From the NCBI RefSeq assembly GCF_001005315.1, contig NZ_LBMG01000002.1, positions 1-64,000 of the forward strand: DNA of 64,000 nt. Reading direction: 5' to 3'. The notes below the pieces were generated by a model. That model searched no databases. It saw only the letters and a program-made list of their open reading frames with translations, and was not told the DNA's origin. Shown here one piece after another: positions 58,513 through 64,000 of the stretch; position 1 is the stretch's first letter; each line of letters opens with the position of its first letter. This stretch comes from Kordia jejudonensis (GTDB lineage: Bacteria; Bacteroidota; Bacteroidia; Flavobacteriales; Flavobacteriaceae). A program made the position numbers and the translations under genes.

Positions 58513-59013
58513 ATGGATATTTTCTTTACGATTGTTGGCTTCTGTTTAATGCTTCTCGGTATTGTTGGCAGCTTTCTTCCTGTAATTCCTGGACCGCTGA
58601 CAAGTTGGTTTGGCTTGCTTTTTTTATACCTTACAGATGCCGTTCCAAACAATTGGACATTTTTAGGCATTACCTTAGTAATCGCAGTTATTGTTTTTGT
58701 GTTAGATTATATTATTCCCGCTATTGGAACCAAACGTTTTGGCGGAAGTAAATATGGCATTTATGGAACTACGATTGGTTTGGTTATCGGATTGATATTT
58801 CTAGGACCTTTCGGAATTATTATTGGTCCGTTTGTTGGCGCTTTAATTGGCGAACTGGCATTTGCAGATAAAGATACAGACAGCGCTCTAAAAGCTGCTT
58901 TTGGATCTTTTTTAGGATTTTTATTTTCTACTTTATTGAAGTTTGTGGTTGCAGTTGTTTACTTCGGATTTTTTATGCGTGATTTTTGGGAATACAAGAG
59001 TGTTATTTTTTAA
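58513..59013 (+). CDS. DUF456 membrane protein
   Basis: 166 residues with about four membrane helices (IVGFCLMLLGIVGSFLPVIP, WFGLLFLYL, TLVIAVIVFVLDYIIPAIG, TTIGLVIGLIFLGPFGIIIG). Conserved DUF456 features: IPGPLTSWF, GTKRFGGSKYGIYGT and GPFVGALIGELAF. Function unknown. A hairpin GGGAATAC/GTATTCCC spans its stop codon (58988-59024) and may be a weak terminator. Confidence 0.9.
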   Translation: MDIFFTIVGFCLMLLGIVGSFLPVIPGPLTSWFGLLFLYLTDAVPNNWTFLGITLVIAVIVFVLDYIIPAIGTKRFGGSKYGIYGTTIGLVIGLIFLGPFGIIIGPFVGALIGELAFADKDTDSALKAAFGSFLGFLFSTLLKFVVAVVYFGFFMRDFWEYKSVIF

Positions 59014-59024
59014 CTCGTATTCCC
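58988..59024 (+). terminator. Hairpin spanning the DUF456 stop codon
   Basis: GGGAATAC (58988-58995) pairs with GTATTCCC (59017-59024). The following sequence is T-rich only after a short gap, so termination is uncertain. Confidence 0.45.
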
Positions 59025-59346
59025 TAAAACTTTTCTTTTTTAGTGAACGTTAGTTCGATGTATGTGATTCAATTCATATTTGTAATTGAGCTTAGAAACT
59101 CTTTGCTAAATACCACATTTTCTGTGTTTTATTTTCATTTTCTTTGCTTTCCCAAAGAAAAGAAACAAAAGAAAGGGAACTTTTCCAGAGGTATTTTTAG
59201 TTTTTCTTTTTGAAAAAAAACTAAAACCGCATGAATTTCCCTAAATTTTTTCCAAGGATTCAAAAATTTTTAACGGAAAATCCCTGCTATACTGCGGAAA
59301 AGACAAATATTAAACGAAATTTTTACGTCGAATTCACGTTAGCTAT
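59025..59346. other. Low-complexity intergenic region before the A2M gene's end
   Basis: About 320 bases. It holds a purine/pyrimidine-biased stretch around 59147-59181 (CCCAAAGAAAAGAAACAAAAG) and a poor hairpin TTTTTAGTTTTT/AAAAAACTAAAA near 59198-59225. I recall this purine stretch being common in flavobacterial intergenic DNA but cannot verify. No gene or RNA is seen. Confidence 0.4.
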
Positions 59347-62300
59347 TTATTTTAGAATCTTCACTTTACAACCCGTTTTCCAAGTTTTAAATTCATCTCC
59401 GTAATATAAATACGCTGTACTGGCAGGAGCTTGATAGTTTCCAGCCACATCTGCTTTTAAGTCCAAGCGAATCGTTTTGACTTCGTTAGCTTTGAAAGAA
59501 CGCCAATAGAAAACCAAATAGTTGTCAAATATTTCGTAATACGCTACTTCATTTTCTTCTATTAGTTTTTTTAGTTGCCACGGTTGTGGAGTTATTCCAG
59601 ATGGAATCCCAATTACAGCAGTTCCCATACCTAAATTTTCACTTTTTTTATTCGCTATATTGATTGCCATACTTACATTATCGCCAACCGTAAACGCTTT
59701 ATCAGCAATGATCGTTTCTAGTTTTAATGGCGCTTCAACAGAAGATGCTGGCAACGAACTGTCATAATTAATATTCAAAGCATATGGAAATGCGCTTTTT
59801 GGATTCGAATAGGTAACTGTTACATTTTGAAGACCTTCCGTAAGGTATTGATCAATATTTTTGAGTACGATTTTACCGTTTTTTGCGATGTTTAATTCAC
59901 TATTTAAACGATTTCCATTAATCATTAATTCTATAAAATTACCTTTTACTAATAGTTTCGCTTTTTGTGTTTTTGTGTATTCGATCAATGCTTTTAAAGC
60001 GGTAGCTGTTGCTTGTGTTGCGCCAAATCGACTGTTTTTTCGCTTACTAACTAAATATTCAATTCCTTGAGCGATTACTATTTCGTGAGCTGCATTTTCT
60101 TTTAATAATGCTAGCAAAGAAAAAGCAACCGTTTCAATATTTTTTGAATCGCCATACGAACGTGTAATCGTATTTTTTACGGGTAATTTTGAGAAGCTAT
60201 ACGTTTCTATATTTTCTTTGATTTTCTGAATCAATTTTTTAGCATTTTCGTTTTTACCTAAATTAAAACTTGCGCATGCCAACAATGCCATTTTATAGGT
60301 GTCATTACTTTTTAAAGCATCTTTAAGTGAATGTTGGTATTCTTTTTCGATAGATACATTTATGCCGGCTTCACTTATAGCATATACAATGTACGCGTTT
60401 GCCACATCATCTGGCGAACTGGCAAAACTATCATAGCCTTTGTTTGTTCTGTTGAATCCGCCTTTTCCATCTCTTCTACTCATGAGCCATGCGACTGTTC
60501 TATCAATCATTTTTTGGTCAACTCCATCAAAGACTTCTTTCATTTCAGTAAATTCTAAAATACCATATGCTGTCAATGTTTCGTGTGGTGGCGTTTTTCC
60601 AAACCATTCAAAACCGCCTTTTTTTGTTTCAAAACCAATTAATCGTTGGTAACCTTCCTGAATGAACTCTAATGCTCGTTTTTCAATTGCTGGATTGGTT
60701 TTATTTGTTTCTTTGAGATATTGTAACACCATAATATTAGGATACGTCGCCGAAGAAGTTTGCTCAAAACAACCGTATGGTTTTCGGATCATTCCTTCAA
60801 TACCATCCATCACATCACCAATTATATCGGTATAGATTGTAAAATCTGCTTCCAAACTTCCATCTACAACATGATCTATTGAAAATTCAAAAGATTGTGA
60901 TTTGGATCCTGAAACGGAAACTTCTGTTGGAAAATAAGGACTTAGTATTGTTGCTTCTCTTTCAATGAAATCTGTTATTTTTTTCGATTTTAACTCAATT
61001 CCAATTGTTACTTTTTCAGCTTTTTTTACAGGTTTTACTTTTATGTATTTTACAATACTACTGTTTGCTTTTACACGAATATTTCGATCATACGACTCTA
61101 ACAGTTCAAGAGCTGCTGGAAGTTTCATATCTAGTGTAGCTTCTATAGCGTTAGTTGTTTCATTTGTAATGGTAACTGGTAAAACCACCACATCATTTAA
61201 AACCATGTAATTTGGCGATTTGAAATCAACATTTAATAATTTCTTTGTCGCATACGCTTTCTTCTTTCTTCCTACCAAACCATTATAGCCAATACCTTCT
61301 GCAAGTATTTGAAACGAAGTAATTGCATCAGAATTATAAAATTCAAACGACGCTTTTCCGTTTTCATCCGTTTGTACTACAGGATTCCAATAGATCGTTT
61401 GCCTAAAATCTTTACGTTCTTGTGGCAACTCTTTACTATCATATTTTGGAATATAAAACTGTTTGGCATAATATAAATGAGTAGGTTGATTATTCTGAAA
61501 ATTTTTAATCGCATAATTGTTATATTTTGCTTTGTTCAATTTCTTTTTACTCCAATTGTAGAAACTTCCTTTTTTTGTAGTAACTAATATGACGCCATTT
61601 GAAGCTGCACTACCATAGAGAGAAGTTGCTGCTGCATTTTTTAACACAGCAATATGCTCTATTTCATTTGCATTTAATTTCGACAACACTTTTTGATCAT
61701 AAGGAACGCCATCAACAATAAATAAAGGCTGATTGTTGCCTTTTATGGAATTCATTCCTCGTAATATAATCGCTGTATTATTGCCAAAAGCCTTATCTGC
61801 ATTCAAGACTTTTATCCCAGCAGCATTTCCTTGTAATAATTGTCCTAAAGATTCATTGCTGCGTAATTCTTCTGATTTTACTTCAACTACTGAAGCTCCT
61901 ATATTGCTTTTACTAACAGTGCCTCCATATGCAACCACCACTACTTCATCCAAACTTGAATCTCCAGTTAAAGAAACCGAGACTTTTGCTTTTTTCTTGA
62001 TTTTTTGTTGTGTTGGATTCTTGAACTTGGAAGGAGATGTGTTTACATCATTTTTTTCTTGAATATTTTTTGTTTTGGCATTGCTTGCATTCGTAACAAT
62101 TCGTTCTTCTTCAATGATCGTGAGTTTCCTTCCATCTTCCGCATAGGCAATTAAGGTTAAATTTGTGGCGTCACTAAACTTAAAAGAAAAATGTCCGTTT
62201 TTTGCACTTTTAAAGACTAAAACTTTGTTTCCAAATTGATCAAATAGTAATAAGTTGGCTTGAACAGGATTCCCTTTTTTATCAACAATTTTACCCGATT

Positions 62301-63909
62301 GCATAGTGAATCGCTCAGGTTGGTATTGTGCTCCTTGTATTGAAATTGGCGCCGTTATATAATCTCTCCAACCATGTGTAAGCATTACATAATTTAAGGC
62401 TTCATATGATTTTTCTTCTTCTGGATTGAAATAAAAATTTGGCTCGTGTATTTTAGCTTTTAACTCTGATGAAACCAACAAGTATGACAAAATATGATCT
62501 TGTTTATCATCCGCATAGGAAAGTAATTTATTATCAACAACAGCTACCGATATATTTGACGGAATAGGATTTTCGTCTTTGTCTTTTGTTGTAATTGTTA
62601 CGTTTACTTTTTCACGTGTTAGGTAATTTTTTTTATCAAGTTTAATGTCTACTTGAAGCTGTTTATGTGCGTTTAAAAACGCAAGTCTTTCTGCTAATGG
62701 TGTATTATTTTCATCAATGATTCTAAACTTTGTAATTCCAATAGGAAATTTGCTTGTCTGTATTGTAATAGCATGTTCATTAGCTGTTATTCTTTTTTTA
62801 AATAATACAGTATCAGCATTCAACACTTCTATATACAATTGTTTGTCAAGGTTAGCGTTTACTTGAATTTTTGTTGATACACTATCGGTTTGTAACGTGA
62901 AATTTACCCCTTTTTGATAAATTTTTGGAAGTGCAATTTTTTCCGTGGAAGTAAAAGGAGCTTTTATGTTGGCGAAGTATTTTTTCGTTGAAATAGGATT
63001 CAAATAAAAAGCGCCCATTCCATCATGAAAACTTTCAAATGAAGTTACGATACTTCCATTCTCGTCAACAATAGTTCCTTGTACATCTACAGGTTTGCCA
63101 AATTCATCAATAGCTTTGAAAGCAACTCTGTTTTTTGCATTATATAGTAGTTTTCCACTTTCTGGAAAAAACTGCAAGTCAATAGTATCCAACACCATTG
63201 GAACACTTCTAGAAATAGATTCTGTAGTGCCTTTGTGCGGAATTAGAACATTCAACACCACATCTCTTGTAGCGACATCATTTGGAAGTTGAAATGTTAA
63301 ATTAGCTTTTCCTGCCACATTCGTTTTACTCGTTTTAGCGATGACAATTTCTCCTTTTATGGAAACTTCATATGAGATTTCAGTATTGGTTAGCGGATTA
63401 TTTTTTAAATCTTTTGCTTCAAAATTAGTAATCACTGAAGATGATTTTCCATATCCTTTTTTCCCAAAATCTAGTGTTAATAGTACATTCGGTTTTACTA
63501 CTTTTTGAATTGTAATTTTTTTGGTAAAGAAAGCTTCTTCTCCATAATTCTGCATCCAATTGGTGTACATTCGTAAGGTGTAGATTCCGCCTGCCCAATT
63601 TTTATCTATTGTAAAATCGCCATAAGCATATCCTTGATTAATTGCTAATTTTATCGTTTTTACGGTACTTCCTCTGGGCGAGATTAATTCTGCATACATC
63701 GCATCATTTATCGTAGAAATTGTATGATTTGCACTCACAATATAAGATTTGAACCATATCGTTTCACCAGGAAAATAAAAGGGTCTATCCGTTTGTGTAT
63801 AGATTTTTTCTAAGTTTTGAGTTGCATCTTGTGCATTTGTCTGCATTGCAAAACTTGTCAACAATACGATACAAATTATTTTTACAATACTATTTTGTAC
63901 TATTTTCAT
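59347..63909 (-). CDS. Alpha-2-macroglobulin-like protein with an inserted TonB-receptor plug domain
   Basis: 1520 residues. Signal peptide (1-26, ending FAMQTNAQ). N-terminal macroglobulin-type domain from about 35 (TDRPFYFPGETIWFKSYIVS). About residues 655-780 are a SusC/TonB plug-like domain: VVVVAYGGTVSKSNIGASVV, LGQLLQGNAAGIKVLN, PLFIVDGVPYD, AATSLYGSAASNGVILVTTK. The remainder is A2M: at residues 1045-1050 GCFEQ (Cys1047, Gln1050), the thioester motif, in PYGCFEQTSSATYPN, then a thioester-domain helix region and a C-terminal receptor-like domain. Residues 1-650 and 800-1520 resemble bacterial A2M, a protease trap. It is probably envelope-attached. Confidence 0.85.
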   Translation of the reverse strand: MKIVQNSIVKIICIVLLTSFAMQTNAQDATQNLEKIYTQTDRPFYFPGETIWFKSYIVSANHTISTINDAMYAELISPRGSTVKTIKLAINQGYAYGDFTIDKNWAGGIYTLRMYTNWMQNYGEEAFFTKKITIQKVVKPNVLLTLDFGKKGYGKSSSVITNFEAKDLKNNPLTNTEISYEVSIKGEIVIAKTSKTNVAGKANLTFQLPNDVATRDVVLNVLIPHKGTTESISRSVPMVLDTIDLQFFPESGKLLYNAKNRVAFKAIDEFGKPVDVQGTIVDENGSIVTSFESFHDGMGAFYLNPISTKKYFANIKAPFTSTEKIALPKIYQKGVNFTLQTDSVSTKIQVNANLDKQLYIEVLNADTVLFKKRITANEHAITIQTSKFPIGITKFRIIDENNTPLAERLAFLNAHKQLQVDIKLDKKNYLTREKVNVTITTKDKDENPIPSNISVAVVDNKLLSYADDKQDHILSYLLVSSELKAKIHEPNFYFNPEEEKSYEALNYVMLTHGWRDYITAPISIQGAQYQPERFTMQSGKIVDKKGNPVQANLLLFDQFGNKVLVFKSAKNGHFSFKFSDATNLTLIAYAEDGRKLTIIEEERIVTNASNAKTKNIQEKNDVNTSPSKFKNPTQQKIKKKAKVSVSLTGDSSLDEVVVVAYGGTVSKSNIGASVVEVKSEELRSNESLGQLLQGNAAGIKVLNADKAFGNNTAIILRGMNSIKGNNQPLFIVDGVPYDQKVLSKLNANEIEHIAVLKNAAATSLYGSAASNGVILVTTKKGSFYNWSKKKLNKAKYNNYAIKNFQNNQPTHLYYAKQFYIPKYDSKELPQERKDFRQTIYWNPVVQTDENGKASFEFYNSDAITSFQILAEGIGYNGLVGRKKKAYATKKLLNVDFKSPNYMVLNDVVVLPVTITNETTNAIEATLDMKLPAALELLESYDRNIRVKANSSIVKYIKVKPVKKAEKVTIGIELKSKKITDFIEREATILSPYFPTEVSVSGSKSQSFEFSIDHVVDGSLEADFTIYTDIIGDVMDGIEGMIRKPYGCFEQTSSATYPNIMVLQYLKETNKTNPAIEKRALEFIQEGYQRLIGFETKKGGFEWFGKTPPHETLTAYGILEFTEMKEVFDGVDQKMIDRTVAWLMSRRDGKGGFNRTNKGYDSFASSPDDVANAYIVYAISEAGINVSIEKEYQHSLKDALKSNDTYKMALLACASFNLGKNENAKKLIQKIKENIETYSFSKLPVKNTITRSYGDSKNIETVAFSLLALLKENAAHEIVIAQGIEYLVSKRKNSRFGATQATATALKALIEYTKTQKAKLLVKGNFIELMINGNRLNSELNIAKNGKIVLKNIDQYLTEGLQNVTVTYSNPKSAFPYALNINYDSSLPASSVEAPLKLETIIADKAFTVGDNVSMAINIANKKSENLGMGTAVIGIPSGITPQPWQLKKLIEENEVAYYEIFDNYLVFYWRSFKANEVKTIRLDLKADVAGNYQAPASTAYLYYGDEFKTWKTGCKVKILK

Positions 63910-63912
63910 AGT

Positions 63913-64000
63913 TTAAATTTTTATGTTTAGTGTCAATCCAACTTCACTTAAAAGTGGTGTATTGAAAAAATTAAGTTCTTGTGCTGAGCGATTTCCATAC
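63913..64000 (-). CDS. C-terminal fragment of an outer-membrane-like protein
   Basis: The reading frame enters from beyond base 64000 and ends at a TAA (plus-strand TTA 63913-63915). The last residues are ...YGNRSAQELNFFNTPLLSEVG then LTLNIKI. An amphipathic strand at the very end suggests a beta-barrel or exported protein. Only 28 residues are visible; no family can be named. It lies 3 bp before the A2M-like gene and so probably shares its operon. Confidence 0.6.
   Translation of the reverse strand, partial: YGNRSAQELNFFNTPLLSEVGLTLNIKI

Noticed and set aside
1-64000. CRISPR array, rRNA operon, insertion sequence or riboswitch
   Set aside because: No regularly spaced direct repeats, rRNA signature, transposase gene or recognisable riboswitch core was found on either strand.

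Overview
The window looks like a chromosomal piece of a marine flavobacterium (Bacteroidota, Flavobacteriaceae; gene content and small-peptide families resemble Kordia, but the genus is inference). Evidence: low GC, TAnnTTTG-like -7 boxes, weak ribosome binding sites, type IX secretion (T9SS) C-terminal sorting domains, a SusC-type TonB plug, DUF5686, DUF4230 and DUF4407 proteins, paired RES/Xre toxin-antitoxin genes, BlaI plus M56 peptidase pairs, and many small double-glycine leader peptides of the kind usually annotated in Bacteroidota as class I lanthipeptide precursors.

Layout. 1-0.8 kb: end of an AraC regulator and two small leader-peptide genes with near-identical terminators. 1-5 kb (minus): DUF5686 outer-membrane protein and pyruvate dehydrogenase E1 beta. 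5-18 kb (mostly plus): electron transfer flavoprotein (etfBA), bifunctional nuclease, nucleoside transporter, thyA, a membrane-anchored dihydrofolate reductase, fabD and lspA, interrupted by a RES/Xre pair, two TonB-C-like proteins and a secreted DinB protein. 18-19.5 kb: four leader-peptide genes. 19.7-26.4 kb: haem-motif lipoprotein, amidohydrolase, galE, DegT aminotransferase, Kdo transferase. 26.5-33 kb: LEA-like lipoprotein, another leader peptide, three tandem T9SS-exported proteins with S74 (endosialidase-type) chaperone domains, tRNA-Leu. 33-40.7 kb: M20 dipeptidase, BlaI/M56 pair, TlpA-like lipoprotein, DUF4407. 40.8-44.5 kb (minus): response regulator, PAS/GAF histidine kinase, Hpt and LytTR regulator. 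44.6-50.7 kb: small proteins, two tandem repressor-like HTH genes, cyclase, hemW, ruvC. 50.8-59 kb: flippase-like protein plus glycosyltransferase, second RES/Xre pair, Bax inhibitor-1 family protein, TonB-C lipoprotein, TPR protein, second M56/BlaI pair, DUF456. 59.3-64 kb (minus): a 1520-residue alpha-2-macroglobulin-like protein containing a TonB plug.

How it fits together. Central metabolism and envelope genes form the ordinary backbone. The most striking signal is regulatory. A 15-bp palindrome (TACGG-N5-CCGTA, arms nearly invariant) lies 57-61 bp before the start codon of five genes: two leader peptides (18607, 18990) and all three S74/T9SS proteins. In every case a TAnnTT box begins exactly 22 bp after the palindrome, the geometry of an activator binding next to RNA polymerase. 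This links small secreted-peptide candidates and surface fibre-like proteins into one putative regulon. A second signal is a 135-160 bp structured repeat (three copies) with compensatory base changes. BlaI operators of two different sequences precede the two BlaI/M56 systems, and the tandem HTH genes share an operator-like element. No CRISPR array, rRNA, insertion sequence or lanthipeptide modification gene was seen.
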